A DNA stretch of 64,000 nucleotides from assembly GCF_947493735.1 (NCBI RefSeq), contig NZ_CANLSL010000001.1:240836-304835 (forward strand). The letters are read 5' to 3'. Position 1 is the stretch's first letter; every line of letters starts with the position of its first letter. Positions 1 to 9,602 of this stretch are shown here, one piece after another. Position numbers and translations under genes: made by a program. The notes beneath the pieces were generated by a model. The model ran no database searches. It was given only the letters and a program-made list of their open reading frames with translations, and was not told the origin of the DNA. The stretch is from an uncultured Acinetobacter sp. Lineage in GTDB: Bacteria; Pseudomonadota; Gammaproteobacteria; Pseudomonadales; Moraxellaceae.

Positions 1-277
1 CGCCAGCATCAACAGGCATTTCAAAGGCGCCTTGGATCGGCTCAAGTTGATGAAAGTTTTCAGGTATTTGACTATGGAGTTGTTGCCATAGCGTTGGAGA
101 GAATACGATCGCAGTTTTAATTTCAGCATTGGCATGTTGTGTAATCAGTCGATCTCGAGTATTGATGAGGTGGTTCAGTTGCTGTTTGAGTTGTTCTACA
201 GTTAATTGTCCCAAGCGTATCACGATAAAACGGGCATGATCGGAAGGTAGTGGCAAAATGACAGATTGCGCAGTCAT
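1..277 (-). CDS. DyP-type peroxidase, N-terminal part (runs off the left edge)
   Basis: Reading leftwards from an ATG at 277 there is an open frame of 92 codons that leaves the window without a stop. An AGGAG ribosome binding site sits just upstream of the ATG. The protein begins MTAQSVILPLPSDHARFIVI and continues with an AIVFSPTLWQQL segment and an IQGAFEMP segment. These resemble the first ferredoxin-like half of dye-decolourising peroxidases of the YfeX/TyrA type, which are haem enzymes that oxidise substrates with hydrogen peroxide. The haem-binding Asp and His lie beyond the edge, so activity cannot be judged. The family call rests on N-terminal resemblance only. Confidence 0.65.
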   Translation of the reverse strand, partial: MTAQSVILPLPSDHARFIVIRLGQLTVEQLKQQLNHLINTRDRLITQHANAEIKTAIVFSPTLWQQLHSQIPENFHQLEPIQGAFEMPVDAG

Positions 278-568
278 TTAGAACTCCTAAAAATTAATAA
301 AAACATGAATTTGATTGATATTGATAGTGTCTGAACCCTGCGCTGAGGTATAGCTAAAATTCACATTTTCCATGTAATGCATGCTCTGCCAGTAGTGCTA
401 TTTAGCTTTAGAGTTTTTTTATATTGTTTTTTTTTGTTGCTTTTTGACAAATATTATCGGACTCACACAGAGATCGTTTAAGCTATGCGACTTAATGATG
501 AAATGTGTGTTTATCGGATTTTCGATTGAATTTAAATCTTGATAAGAATTCGTAATGTGGAGTGTGCT
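278..568. promoter_or_regulatory. Divergent intergenic region between peroxidase and mechanosensitive channel
   Basis: These 291 bases separate two divergently read genes and must hold both promoters. They contain a T-rich run near 415-440. I see no convincing pair of -35 and -10 boxes, no long hairpin and no open frame with a good ribosome binding site. Confidence 0.4.
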
Positions 569-1834
569 GTGCAAGAGATTTGGCTGAAATTGCAAGACTG
601 GATTGATCAATATCCGTGGTTAGAGATGTCGAACTCTTTGGCAATTTTGATTTTGATCACTACAGTTGCGTATTTGATTAGCAAAAAAATTGTGGTAGTT
701 GGACTGCGCAAGCTGATTTCCAAATTTTCTTTTGCCAAGAATAGTGAAGCATTCCAAAAACATAGCGTGATTCGACGTATTGCCAATATCGTCCCTGCCA
801 TTGTCATCATCAACGGCATAGGCGCTGTACCTCATCTTTCAGAAAAAGTCGTTCAATTGGTACAAATGCTCTCACAAGCTTGGATTTTCTTAACGATTGC
901 CTTAGCGATTAGTGACTTTTTAAATATTTTCAATTTGTCTTATCAACACAATCCAAAGTCAGCCAATAAGCCGATTAAAGGCTATCTGCAATTGATCAAA
1001 CTGATCATCTATATTGTATGTGGCTTGATGATTATCGGTACATTTTTGAAAAAAGATGTATTCACCTTGCTGGCTGGTTTCGGTGCGATGGCTGCGGTAT
1101 TGATGCTAGTGTTTCAAAATACCATTTTGTCACTGGTCGCAAGTGTTCAGATCTCTTCTTATGACATGATTCGTATTGGCGACTGGATTGAGATGCCCAG
1201 TCTCGGCGCAGATGGTACGGTGATTGATATCGCACTACACACCGTCACGGTGCAAAACTTTGATAAAACCTATACCGTGATTCCGACCAATAAACTGGTG
1301 ACGGATACCTTCAAAAACTGGCGTGGCATGACGGACTTGGGGCGTCGTCGCATCAAACGTGCCTTCTATGTCGATCAAAGTAGTGTGCATTTCTTATCCA
1401 ACGATGATATTGCACGATTAAAGAACTTTTTGTTGCTTGAAACGTATATCGATAAAAAGAGCCATGAGCTGGAAGAATGGAATAGCAGTGTCACAGAGTT
1501 ATTTAATCAACGCCGTATGACCAATCTTGGGACTTTCCGAGCGTATATGCTGCTCTATTTGCAAAAGCATGAAGGCATCGCCCAAGATCAAACGCTCTTG
1601 GTGCGCCAACTTCAACCGACTGCGCAAGGCCTACCACTCGAGCTATATTGCTTCACCAATACCATTAACTGGAATATTTACGAGGATATTCAATCGGATA
1701 TTTTCGACCACTTATTTGCCATCATCGGTGAATTTGGTTTACGGGCTTATCAAGCACCGTCGGGTGCAGACTTCCAAAATATTCAACTTGAGCGTCAAGA
1801 GTTGAATACACCTGAAGATTTGCCAAAAGAGTGA
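569..1834 (+). CDS. ybdG: YbdG-type small-conductance mechanosensitive channel
   Basis: An MscS-family channel of the inner membrane that opens under membrane tension and helps protect against osmotic downshock. The protein has about 421 residues, close to the 415 of E. coli YbdG, with N-terminal membrane segments followed by the MscS core. Family-typical stretches are GAMAAVLMLVFQ (pore helix), GDWIEMPSLGADG (start of the beta domain), FKNWRGM and RRMTNLGTFRAY. I place the start at GTG 569, because GGAG lies six bases upstream and the product then begins VQEIWLKLQ. A TTG at 539 would add ten residues but has no ribosome binding site. The gene converges on ppa, with a shared bidirectional terminator. 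Confidence 0.88.
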   Translation: MQEIWLKLQDWIDQYPWLEMSNSLAILILITTVAYLISKKIVVVGLRKLISKFSFAKNSEAFQKHSVIRRIANIVPAIVIINGIGAVPHLSEKVVQLVQMLSQAWIFLTIALAISDFLNIFNLSYQHNPKSANKPIKGYLQLIKLIIYIVCGLMIIGTFLKKDVFTLLAGFGAMAAVLMLVFQNTILSLVASVQISSYDMIRIGDWIEMPSLGADGTVIDIALHTVTVQNFDKTYTVIPTNKLVTDTFKNWRGMTDLGRRRIKRAFYVDQSSVHFLSNDDIARLKNFLLLETYIDKKSHELEEWNSSVTELFNQRRMTNLGTFRAYMLLYLQKHEGIAQDQTLLVRQLQPTAQGLPLELYCFTNTINWNIYEDIQSDIFDHLFAIIGEFGLRAYQAPSGADFQNIQLERQELNTPEDLPKE

Positions 1835-1865
1835 AATCAACAATAAATCACTGAGTTAAGCCCAT

Positions 1866-1895
1866 AAAAAAGACCGCATTTAGCGGTCTTTTTTA
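1866..1895. terminator. Bidirectional rho-independent terminator
   Basis: A perfect stem of AAAAAAGACCGC with its complement around an ATTTA-type loop, carrying A and T runs on both sides. It lies between the convergent ybdG and ppa genes and can serve both. Confidence 0.9.
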
Positions 1896-1908
1896 AATCT
1901 CTCTCAGC

Positions 1909-2436
1909 TTATTTTTTATAAGCTTCAATTGATTTTAAGATTTCAGCTTTTGCCACGTCAGCATTTTCCCAACCGCTGATTTTTACCCATTTACCAGGCT
2001 CTAAATCTTTATAGTGAGAGAAAAAGTGTTCGATTTGACTGATCAATAATGGCGGAAGATCCGTATATTCTTGTACGTCTTTGTACAGTGGAGAAAGTTT
2101 CTCGTGTGGTACAGCGATCAATTTCGCATCAATACCACCGTCATCTTCCATGTTCAATTTACCCACTGGACGGCAACGAATCACCGAACCTGCAGCCACT
2201 GGATGCGGTGTAACCACCAACACGTCTAGCGGATCACCATCCTCTGACAATGTATTTGGCACATAGCCGTAGTTCGCAGGATAGAACATTGCTGTACCCA
2301 TGAAACGGTCTACAAACAATGCATCAGAATCTTTATCAATTTCATATTTGATCGGTGCAGCATTGGCAGGGATTTCAACGATCACGTAGATGTCGTTTGG
2401 TGCGTCTTTACCTGGTGGGATATTGTTGTAACTCAT
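1909..2436 (-). CDS. ppa: Inorganic pyrophosphatase
   Basis: Cytosolic family I pyrophosphatase, which hydrolyses pyrophosphate to two phosphates and so pulls biosynthetic reactions forward. At 175 residues it has the usual bacterial length. The signature DGDPLD at residues 66-71 carries the metal-binding aspartates, and the active-site segments YGYVPNT and EKLSPLYKD are present. The ATG at 2436 follows AAAGAG. A TATAAT-like -10 box on the minus strand lies near 2539-2544, but the nearest TTGACA is 22 bases further upstream, so the promoter is only tentative. Confidence 0.97.
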   Translation of the reverse strand: MSYNNIPPGKDAPNDIYVIVEIPANAAPIKYEIDKDSDALFVDRFMGTAMFYPANYGYVPNTLSEDGDPLDVLVVTPHPVAAGSVIRCRPVGKLNMEDDGGIDAKLIAVPHEKLSPLYKDVQEYTDLPPLLISQIEHFFSHYKDLEPGKWVKISGWENADVAKAEILKSIEAYKK

Positions 2437-2601
2437 AGCTCACTCTTTATCTGTGGTGAATTAAATTGCGATAACACATTGCAATCATCAGATTTCGAGA
2501 ATTGCAGAACATTATCACCTAAAATTTTTAGTCGCCCTATTATACTTAAATCTCAATTGAATGCGCTGTCAATTACGCAAAGAATTGTCATGATCTTTGG
2601 A

Positions 2602-2997
2602 CTAAATCCGCATACAGATCATCAAAAGACAAACTGGACACAAAGTCGCCAGCACCCAAAATACCGAGCGCAGACGGTTAAAATTCGCCAAATAGCATAG
2701 CCCATAAATAATACGCAAGATCAGGTATGCAATCCCCAACGTCACGACAAAAATATCAGGCACAACCAAATAATCTGCAATCAACATCGCAGCGATAAAT
2801 AACGGCAAGCCTTCATAGCTATTTTTCTGAACGGCATCGGCGCGCTTGGTGATGCCTTGCGACTGCTCTACCACTTGGCGGTGGCTATCGTGAATTTTTG
2901 GATCATAGCTCGATGTGGATCGTGCAATAAATGCAAAAACATAAGGCAATAAACATGCAACTAAAATGATCAATATCACGATATTTAAGCTATGCAT
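2602..2997 (-). CDS. MAPEG family membrane protein
   Basis: A 131-residue protein with four hydrophobic segments. It matches the MAPEG superfamily (membrane-associated proteins in eicosanoid and glutathione metabolism) in the segment NSYEGLPLFIAAMLIADYL followed by YLILRIIYGLCY and LRSVFW. The bacterial members are of uncertain function; some are glutathione transferases. I chose the ATG at 2997 because GAGGAT lies about five bases upstream. A longer frame to 3060 would add 21 polar residues without a ribosome binding site. It lies upstream of ppa in the same direction, separated by 165 bases. Confidence 0.82.
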   Translation of the reverse strand: MHSLNIVILIILVACLLPYVFAFIARSTSSYDPKIHDSHRQVVEQSQGITKRADAVQKNSYEGLPLFIAAMLIADYLVVPDIFVVTLGIAYLILRIIYGLCYLANFNRLRSVFWVLATLCPVCLLMICMRI

Positions 2998-3146
2998 GTC
3001 TATCCTCAAGAATCTGTTTTGAATTTCAATGTGAATCAGTGACCGATTCAATCGAGGCATGATACCATGATCTCGATTTTTCGATATTTATTTTCTGTAT
3101 TCGCATTTCTTCGCATACTTTTTTGCATCTTGAATGGCTCAGCTCT

Positions 3147-3593
3147 ATGACTAAACACAACCCTCAACAGCATGCGCAACAAAAGCACTCAAAACAAACA
3201 GACCAACAAAGTCATCAAGAAGCGCTTGAACAGGCACTTGCTGCGCAACAAAAGTACAGTCAGCAACTTGACCGTATTCTTTGGTACGTTCTACCTGTCT
3301 TGGCGATCTTGCTCAGTGTGGTCTTTGCCAATTGGAATATTTGGTCAACGATTGGCACGGCGTTTGTGCTCTGTATCAGCTTTGTCATGGTGGGGATTAA
3401 GAAGAAGTCGCTGACGCTCACTTTAGCTGTCGTTTTGCTGTATTGCTTGGTGGATAATTATTTGAGTTATGGCATGCAGTTTAATGTCGGTGGGTTAAAG
3501 CGTCAGTTGCTTTCGATGGTTTTATTTATCTCGCTGATTGGACTGTCACGCCCAATGTTTGAACGTGCAATGATGAATCGTCAGACTAAATAA
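3147..3593 (+). CDS. Conserved hypothetical four-helix membrane protein
   Basis: About 148 residues. A Gln/His-rich polar N-terminus of some 45 residues (QQHAQQKHSKQTDQQSHQE) precedes four hydrophobic segments: LWYVLPVLAILLSVVF, IGTAFVLCISFVMVGI, LTLAVVLLYCLVDNYL and LLSMVLFISLIGLS. I recognise no family. The ATG at 3147 is the more natural start; a TTG at 3123 is also in frame. Neither has a strong ribosome binding site. The gene is divergent from the MAPEG gene and is followed by a structured repeat element. Confidence 0.65.
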   Translation: MTKHNPQQHAQQKHSKQTDQQSHQEALEQALAAQQKYSQQLDRILWYVLPVLAILLSVVFANWNIWSTIGTAFVLCISFVMVGIKKKSLTLTLAVVLLYCLVDNYLSYGMQFNVGGLKRQLLSMVLFISLIGLSRPMFERAMMNRQTK

Positions 3594-3634
3594 TTTTCTT
3601 CCATTTTTTATGATGTCTAAATCACGAATAAATT

Positions 3635-3830
3635 AACCTGAGTTCGACATCAGGTGAGTAAAAGTTGTACGCTACGTGGGAGCGTCAGTCGCATTGTTCG
3701 AGGGCAGAACAACTTTAGTAAAATGGCGTTTTTCAAAGCATTGAATTGTTTTCGGTGCTTGACCGAGTTTGCGACTGACAAATGGTTTTGCTTACTTTTC
3801 CCGAAAGAAAAGTAAGTCGAACCGAAGGTT
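3635..3830. repeat. Structured intergenic repeat, copy 1 of 2
   Basis: A 196-base element that recurs at 14414-14610. Its ends are imperfect inverted repeats (AACCTGAGTTCGAC at the left; the right end read on the other strand is AACCTTCGGTTCGAC). Inside are a hairpin at 3637-3654, a perfect ten-base inverted pair at 3684-3693 and 3770-3779, and a perfect ten-base stem with a six-base loop at 3791-3816. Weaker similarity between the copies continues about 23 bases past the right end. Short open frames across it (for example 3650-3841 on the minus strand) look like by-products of the repeat. Confidence 0.85.
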
Positions 3831-3945
3831 AATCTGCCCATATGATCATAAACGGTACGACTCCGAAAAAGACTTTATATTTTTCAATTAAATGAGATCA
3901 ATATTGCATAAAACTCACGTTAACCTAGTATCGAATTTGGGGTGT

Positions 3946-3971
3946 AAAAAAGCAGCCGAAGCTGCTTTTTT
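3946..3971 (-). terminator. Rho-independent terminator after the acyl-CoA ligase gene
   Basis: A perfect stem AAAAAAGCAGC with its complement around a CGAA tetraloop, 26 bases downstream of the ligase stop codon. It is symmetrical enough to work in both directions. Confidence 0.88.
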
Positions 3972-3996
3972 ATTGCCTTGATTTTGCTTAAGCGAA

Positions 3997-5694
3997 TTAC
4001 TTACGCAAATCTTTACGGAGGATTTTACCGACGTTCGATTTTGGCAATTCTTGCAAGAACTCAACATAACGAGGTTGCTTATAACCCGTTAAGTTTTGCT
4101 TGGTGAATGCCAATACTTCTTCCGCTGTTAAGCTTTCATCTTTTTTCACAACGAACAGTTTTGGTACTTCGCCTGATTTTTCGTCAGGTACACCGATCGC
4201 AGCCGCTTCCAATACTTTTGGATGTTGTGTCACCACTTCTTCGATCTCACTTGGGTAGACGTTGAAGCCTGATACCAAGATCATGTCTTTCTTACGATCG
4301 ACGATCTTGAAGTAACCTTCATCATTCATGATACCGATGTCACCAGTACGGAAGTAACCATCATTCGTCATGACTTTTGCAGTTTCTTCAGGGCGGTTCC
4401 AATAGCCTTTCATCACCTGTGGACCACGGATCGAGATTTCACCTGATTGTGGATTGCCTTCATTATCCAATGTACCCAGTGCAATCGGATTACCTTCGTC
4501 ATCCAAGATCGCCACTTCAGTTGCAGGTAATGGCACACCAATTGTCCCTGTAAATTCTTCGTTAATCGGTGGGTTCGCAGTCGCAACTGGAGAAGTTTCA
4601 GATAGACCATAACCTTCGATGATCGTTGTGCCTGTTACTTTTTTCCAAGCATCCGCAGTCGATGGCAATACAGCCATACCACCACCCATTGCCATTTTGA
4701 GGTTGCTATGATCGAGTTGTTTAAACTCTTCATTGTTGACCAACGCATTGAACAATGTATTGACCGCAGGGAAGAATGATGGCTTGTATTTACGAAGCTC
4801 ACCGACTACCGCAGGTAGGTCACGTGGGTTTGGAATCAAGATGTTAGTTTGACCTTTATACATACCGTATAGCGCACACACCATGAATGCAAAGATGTGA
4901 TAAAGCGGAAGCGCACAAACGATCTTATCGCCTTCTGCCGCATCACCTTCACCAAATTTTGAAGAGAAGATGCCTTCACATTGAAGCAGGTTTGCAACGA
5001 GGTTGCGATGCGTAAGCTCTGCACCTTTAGATACACCTGTCGTACCACCAGTGTATTGAAGTACCGCTGTGTCGCTTAAGCTCACCGTTGGACGTTGATA
5101 TTTGCTTGCTGCCACTTTTGACAATGCAGATTTGAATGATTCGTGACCTGGAATGCTCCACTCTGGCACTTGCTTACGTACTTTACGCAGTACGAAGTTC
5201 ACCAATGTACCTTTGAGCATACCAAGCATGTCACCTACACCAGTCACGACAACGTGTTTCACCGTTGTTTTACCGTGGATTGGTTGATAGACACTGGCAA
5301 AGTTTTCAACAACAACCAAAACCTGCGCACCTGAGTCATTCAATTGATGCTCAAGCTCACGAGTTGTATACAGTGGGTTGACATTGACCAAGACCAAACC
5401 TGCAAGGAATACACCGATTTGAACAATCGGGTATTGGAATACGTTCGGCATCATTACCGCAACGCGAGAGCCTTTTGGCAAATTCAAACTTTGTAAATAT
5501 GCTGCAAATCGACGGCTATGATCTTCAAGTTCAGCGAAAGACATGGTTTTGTCCATGAAAATAAACGCATCACGTGAACCATACTTTTTAAAATTTTGTT
5601 CGAAAATATCAATCAACGATGTATTTTCTGCTGGCATAGAAATATCTGACGGAATTCCAAATTTCTCATGCGTTTTTAACCAAACTTTGTCCAT
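3997..5694 (-). CDS. Long-chain fatty acid--CoA ligase (FadD-like)
   Basis: An AMP-forming acyl-CoA synthetase that activates fatty acids with ATP and CoA for beta-oxidation or lipid synthesis. It has about 565 residues, the normal FadD length. The ATP-binding loop YTGGTTGVSKGAELTH is near residue 215, followed by EGYGLSETSP, the hinge-region motif YFRTGDIG, the stretch VDRKKDMILVSGFNVYPSEIE (quoted in two overlapping parts: VDRKKDMILVSG and GFNVYPSEIE) and the C-terminal catalytic lysine in GKILRKDL. I prefer the ATG at 5694; a TTG six codons upstream lacks support. A palindromic stretch upstream (5813-5873) may be its operator. It could be fadD or a paralogue, since this genus has several. 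Confidence 0.9.
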   Translation of the reverse strand: MDKVWLKTHEKFGIPSDISMPAENTSLIDIFEQNFKKYGSRDAFIFMDKTMSFAELEDHSRRFAAYLQSLNLPKGSRVAVMMPNVFQYPIVQIGVFLAGLVLVNVNPLYTTRELEHQLNDSGAQVLVVVENFASVYQPIHGKTTVKHVVVTGVGDMLGMLKGTLVNFVLRKVRKQVPEWSIPGHESFKSALSKVAASKYQRPTVSLSDTAVLQYTGGTTGVSKGAELTHRNLVANLLQCEGIFSSKFGEGDAAEGDKIVCALPLYHIFAFMVCALYGMYKGQTNILIPNPRDLPAVVGELRKYKPSFFPAVNTLFNALVNNEEFKQLDHSNLKMAMGGGMAVLPSTADAWKKVTGTTIIEGYGLSETSPVATANPPINEEFTGTIGVPLPATEVAILDDEGNPIALGTLDNEGNPQSGEISIRGPQVMKGYWNRPEETAKVMTNDGYFRTGDIGIMNDEGYFKIVDRKKDMILVSGFNVYPSEIEEVVTQHPKVLEAAAIGVPDEKSGEVPKLFVVKKDESLTAEEVLAFTKQNLTGYKQPRYVEFLQELPKSNVGKILRKDLRK

Positions 5695-5812
5695 AGTACC
5701 CACTACTCCCAAAAATATTTCCCTGCATCAAGTCAGATTGTGTATTTCCAGTCAATCTGTCTAGATATGATTACTTACTGTGCAATGGACAAAGTTATGC
5801 TAATAATTTTTG

Positions 5813-5873
5813 CTTAATCAAATGATGCCTCATCAAACTGCTTAATTTTTTGATGGAGGAGATTTTGATTAAG
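5813..5873. promoter_or_regulatory. Nested palindrome upstream of the acyl-CoA ligase gene
   Basis: The outer arms CTTAATCAAA (5813-5822) and TTTGATTAAG (5864-5873) are perfectly complementary. Inside them CCTCATCAAA (5828-5837) pairs with TTTGATGGAGG (5849-5859) with one bulge. It lies in the gap between parC and the ligase gene. It could be an operator or a transcript hairpin; the sequence alone does not decide. Confidence 0.45.
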
Positions 5874-5958
5874 AGATTAATAATTCACCTTGTCCATGGC
5901 TATTGTTTAAATGTTTAAAAACATCTACCGCATACCTTGACTATACGTTGATACCGAA

Positions 5959-8190
5959 TCAGATATCAAGTAATAATCGCTGTGCTTTTTGATAGCCTCG
6001 AGGTAAAAGTTTGCCTTTGGTCGCTTTTTTACCAAAGTAGGCTTTCAAGTCTTCTCCTTTTAAGCTCAAGAATCGACTACCCACCTGTATTTTTAACACA
6101 TCTTCGCTCAAATTCAGAGCAATATGACTGAGTAGTTCATCTTCTTTATCAAGTTGCATCATCTTGTTTCCTTTGCCTTTATTGAGCTTTGGCAAAGATT
6201 CAATATCAATAATGAGCAATCGACCTTGCTGACTGAGCAATGCCAAATGTGATTTGCCTTGAGCAAACGCAATCGGCATAGTTTTGAAACCTTCTGTTAC
6301 AGATAAATAATTTTTACCCGCTTTGGCAGAAGTATCGAGTTGCTTTAACTCAGATAAGAATCCATAGCCTTGCGAGCTCAAAGTCACAGTCGCAGCTTCA
6401 TCTGCGCCCATGATCACTTGGATAAACTGTGCACCAGTCGCAGGATTCAATTTTGAAGTCAGTGGCTCACCTTGCCCTCGTGCTGATGGTAAACCACTTG
6501 CAGCCAATGCGTAACTTCGTCCAGTATGATCAAGCAGATAGACTTTTTGATTGGACTTGCCCGATGCCGAGTCGAGATATTTATCCCCTGCACGATAGTT
6601 GAGCTGCGTGGCATCGACTTCGCCTTTTGCCATGCGAATCCAACCTGCCTCAGAGATCACCACGGTGACTGTTTCCGCAGGTGCGAGGTCAGATTCTTTA
6701 ATTTGCACTGCGTCTTCACGCAAGACGATCTCAGAGCGACGATCATCACCAAACTTTTTGGCATCTTCTGTCAGCTCTTCGATCATCAGTTTTTTCAGTG
6801 ATTCAGGGTTTTCCAATTGTTCACGAATCACTGCTGCACGTTCCGCTAACTCATCTTGCTCTCTGCGAATTTCCATTTCCTCGAGGCGTGCTAAATGACG
6901 TAACTTGAGTTCTAAAATCGCTTCGGCTTGAATATCATCAATACCAAAATGCGCCATCAATACAGGCTTTGGCTTATCTTCTTCACGGATAATTTTAATG
7001 ACGGTATCAATATCGAGGTAGGCAATGAGTAAACCTGCCAAGATATGTAGGCGTTTTTCGATTTTATTCAGGTGATAACGTAGTCGGTTGGTAATGGTTT
7101 CGGTGCGAATCTCAATCCATTCCAGCAGAATCTGACGAATTGATTTGACTTGTGGGCGACCATCCGCACCGATCATATTCAGATTGACCCGATAGCTACT
7201 TTCCAAATCGGTCGTAGCAAATAAATGACTCATGATCGCATCAACATCAACCCGATTGGAACGCAGCACGATCACCAATCGAGTCGGATTTTTATGGTCA
7301 GATTCATCACGAAGATCGGTGACAAATGGTAATTTCTTCGCCTGCATTTGATCAGCGATCTGCGTCAGCACCTTCGAGCCTGACACTTGATATGGTAGAT
7401 GCTGAATCACGATTTCGTGTTTATCCGCTTGCTTATCTACTGTGTAGACCGCACGCATGCGATAGCTACCACGTCCAGTGGTTTGGATTTTTAAGAGTTC
7501 TTCAGGGCGAGTAATGATCTCGGCATGGGTCGGTAAATCAGGACCGGGGATAATCGTTTGTAATTTTTCATCGGTCAGGTTGGAATTTTTAATCAAGGCA
7601 ATCGTGCCTTTAACCACTTCACGTAGATTGTGCGGTGGAATATCGGTTGCCATACCGACCGCAATCCCTGTCGTACCATTGAGTAAAATATTCGGTACAC
7701 GTGCAGGCATGGTGACAGGTTCTTTTAGACTGCCGTCAAAGTTGTCTTGCCATTCACAGGTGCCTTGCCCAAGTTCGCTGAGTAAAAGCTCACTATAATT
7801 GGACAATTTGGCTTCGGTATAACGCATCGCAGCGAATGATTTAGGATCGTCAGGTGAGCCCCAGTTGCCCTGACCTTCGATAAATGGATAACGATAGCTA
7901 AACGGCTGTGCCATCAACACCATCGCTTCATAACATGCGCTATCGCCATGCGGATGATATTTACCGAGCACATCACCGACGGTACGAGCAGATTTCTTTG
8001 GTTTACCTGAATTTTTTAGCCCAAGTTCGCTCATCGCATAGACGATACGACGCTGTACAGGTTTTAAACCATCACTGATATGTGGCAATGCACGATCCAT
8101 GATCACGTACATGGCGTAGTTCAAATAGGCTTGTTCGGCAAACTCAGCAACAGAGCGGTTTTCAGTGGCGTGATGGACAAGGCTACTCAT
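5959..8190 (-). CDS. parC: DNA topoisomerase IV subunit A
   Basis: ParC pairs with ParE to unlink daughter chromosomes after replication. The protein has 743 residues. The catalytic tyrosine is Tyr124 in [11 protein letters not shown]. The quinolone-resistance region reads [13 protein letters not shown], with Ser84 and Glu88 (Acinetobacter numbering) both in the susceptible form. The C-terminal half carries the beta-pinwheel repeats. The start ATG at 8190 has only a weak AGGAA upstream. The upstream 330 bases separate it from a divergent thioesterase gene. Confidence 0.97.
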   Translation of the reverse strand: MSSLVHHATENRSVAEFAEQAYLNYAMYVIMDRALPHISDGLKPVQRRIVYAMSELGLKNSGKPKKSARTVGDVLGKYHPHGDSACYEAMVLMAQPFSYRYPFIEGQGNWGSPDDPKSFAAMRYTEAKLSNYSELLLSELGQGTCEWQDNFDGSLKEPVTMPARVPNILLNGTTGIAVGMATDIPPHNLREVVKGTIALIKNSNLTDEKLQTIIPGPDLPTHAEIITRPEELLKIQTTGRGSYRMRAVYTVDKQADKHEIVIQHLPYQVSGSKVLTQIADQMQAKKLPFVTDLRDESDHKNPTRLVIVLRSNRVDVDAIMSHLFATTDLESSYRVNLNMIGADGRPQVKSIRQILLEWIEIRTETITNRLRYHLNKIEKRLHILAGLLIAYLDIDTVIKIIREEDKPKPVLMAHFGIDDIQAEAILELKLRHLARLEEMEIRREQDELAERAAVIREQLENPESLKKLMIEELTEDAKKFGDDRRSEIVLREDAVQIKESDLAPAETVTVVISEAGWIRMAKGEVDATQLNYRAGDKYLDSASGKSNQKVYLLDHTGRSYALAASGLPSARGQGEPLTSKLNPATGAQFIQVIMGADEAATVTLSSQGYGFLSELKQLDTSAKAGKNYLSVTEGFKTMPIAFAQGKSHLALLSQQGRLLIIDIESLPKLNKGKGNKMMQLDKEDELLSHIALNLSEDVLKIQVGSRFLSLKGEDLKAYFGKKATKGKLLPRGYQKAQRLLLDI

Positions 8191-8360
8191 GTGATGGATG
8201 TATTCCTAGTGAAATTATTTTATCAATGTTTTGCTATGCTAAAGTGCAATGTCTATTTCGGCAAGTGTTATTGCACAGCGCACGACAAGCCATGTCTTTG
8301 CATTTTAAAGGTTTTGGGCATGATCTATTTTGAGCGTAGATGCGCTACGAATGCAATATT

Positions 8361-8392
8361 TTCCAGTCGGTATTTTATTTTCGGCGTATAAT
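8361..8392 (+). promoter_or_regulatory. Possible promoter of the thioesterase gene
   Basis: A consensus TATAAT lies at 8387-8392 in the 330-base gap between parC and the thioesterase gene, but no good -35 box stands 16-18 bases before it. The rest of this gap (8191-8520) shows no open frame with a ribosome binding site. Confidence 0.35.
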
Positions 8393-8520
8393 CAGTTCAC
8401 AGCGATGCGCTCAACCACTCTAATTTGAAAATGTGGTTAATGCATTGATGTTAAAAAGTGTTGTTCTCAAAGATCAACCTTATCCCAAGCTATGCGCCAA
8501 GATGATAAGGAAAATAAAAT

Positions 8521-9030
8521 ATGTCCACACTTGATCCAGTCACTCAAGCCAACCTACAGACCGAGCTTTCAATGGCTGTGTTGATGACGCCAGATATGGC
8601 AAACTTTGCGGGAAATGTTCATGGCGGTACGATTTTAAGATTGCTTGACCAAGCGGCGTTTGCCTGTGCCAGTCAATACAGTGGTAGCTATGTGGTCACG
8701 CTTTCCGTCGATCAAGTATTATTTAAAGAGCCGATCCATGTTGGAGAATTGGTGACTTTCCTTGCTAGTGTCAACTTTGTTGGTAAAACCTCAATGGAAA
8801 TTGGCATCCGTGTCGAAGCGCAAAATATTCAACAACGCACCATTCGCCATACCAATACCTGTTATTTTACCATGGTTGCCGTCGATGAGCATCGCAAACC
8901 TAAAGCGATTCCACCTTTAGTCATTGAAAATGCGGTGCAACAGTGTCGTTTTGAAGCGGCAGAACACCGTAAGAAAAGTCGATTGGAACAAGAAAGCAAT
9001 CATTTTTCTTGTAGTATTTATAAGCAATAA
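8521..9030 (+). CDS. Acyl-CoA thioesterase, hotdog fold (YciA-like)
   Basis: A 169-residue single-hotdog thioesterase that hydrolyses acyl-CoA to free acid and CoA. The family signature is NFAGNVHGGTILRLLDQAA, holding the active-site Asp on the hotdog helix, followed by VTLSVDQVLFKEPIHVGE and GKTSMEIGIRV. The ATG at 8521 follows AAGGAA at good distance. The C-terminal 35 residues are charged and probably flexible. The exact acyl preference cannot be read from sequence. Confidence 0.87.
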   Translation: MSTLDPVTQANLQTELSMAVLMTPDMANFAGNVHGGTILRLLDQAAFACASQYSGSYVVTLSVDQVLFKEPIHVGELVTFLASVNFVGKTSMEIGIRVEAQNIQQRTIRHTNTCYFTMVAVDEHRKPKAIPPLVIENAVQQCRFEAAEHRKKSRLEQESNHFSCSIYKQ

Positions 9031-9159
9031 GCATCATTTTTGAATACGGTTGATTTTTGAAAACCCAATGTGTTTTTCACAACGCCATCGCATTGCATAA
9101 TTCTTAGACAAACACCGTATAAAAATAATGCGATTGGCGATGCAGACTTCTGAAATCGT

Positions 9160-9188
9160 TTGCATCATCAAAGATATGCCATTACAAT
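9160..9188 (+). promoter_or_regulatory. Promoter of the tRNA-Glu pair
   Basis: TTGCAT at 9160-9165, a 17-base spacer and TACAAT at 9183-9188. The next bases are GCACC, a G/C-containing discriminator of the sort found at stringently controlled stable-RNA promoters. Transcription would begin about 59 bases before the first tRNA. Confidence 0.7.
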
Positions 9189-9253
9189 GCACCTCGTTCT
9201 AAGCAAGCAGATTCATGTCATGTCTTAAATCATGGCAGTCACTTGTACTCTGC

Positions 9254-9329
9254 GTCCCTATCGTCTAGAGGCCTAGGACATCGCCCTTTCACGGCGGTAA
9301 CCGGGGTTCGAATCCCCGTAGGGACGCCA
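9254..9329 (+). tRNA. tRNA-Glu (anticodon TTC)
   Basis: A full 76-base cloverleaf with encoded CCA. The acceptor GTCCCTA pairs with TAGGGAC, the anticodon stem CGCC/GGCG encloses CTTTCAC with TTC at 9288-9290, and the T arm is CCGGGGTTCGAATCCCCG. It is identical to the copy at 9400. Confidence 0.97.
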
Positions 9330-9399
9330 CTTTAATATCGACAAATGATTAAAGTGTTTTAGAGGTTAAATCTTCTAAGTCAGAACATGCCTCATATTA

Positions 9400-9475
9400 G
9401 TCCCTATCGTCTAGAGGCCTAGGACATCGCCCTTTCACGGCGGTAACCGGGGTTCGAATCCCCGTAGGGACGCCA
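9400..9475 (+). tRNA. tRNA-Glu (anticodon TTC), second copy
   Basis: Identical in all 76 bases to the tRNA at 9254, and 70 bases downstream of it, so the two are probably one transcript. The anticodon TTC is at 9434-9436. A strong terminator follows at 9482. Confidence 0.97.
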
Positions 9476-9481
9476 AATTCT

Positions 9482-9514
9482 AAAAAGCCCATATCGAATG
9501 ATATGGGCTTTTTT
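9482..9514 (+). terminator. Terminator of the tRNA-Glu transcript
   Basis: A perfect nine-base stem GCCCATATC/GATATGGGC with a GAAT loop and a following run of T, directly after the second tRNA. Confidence 0.92.
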
Positions 9515-9602
9515 ATTAGTATTTATTGGTAATACGTGCAAAGTCTTTTCGCATTTCCTTTCCTGTTGGCACGTATGGGTATCTAGCGACTAAAAAATCG
9601 CC

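Noticed and set aside
3650..3841. A 63-codon frame inside repeat copy 1, and a similar one at 14418-14687
   Set aside because: The shared peptide LTFGSTYFSFGKS comes from the repeat itself; the frames differ in length and have no ribosome binding site.
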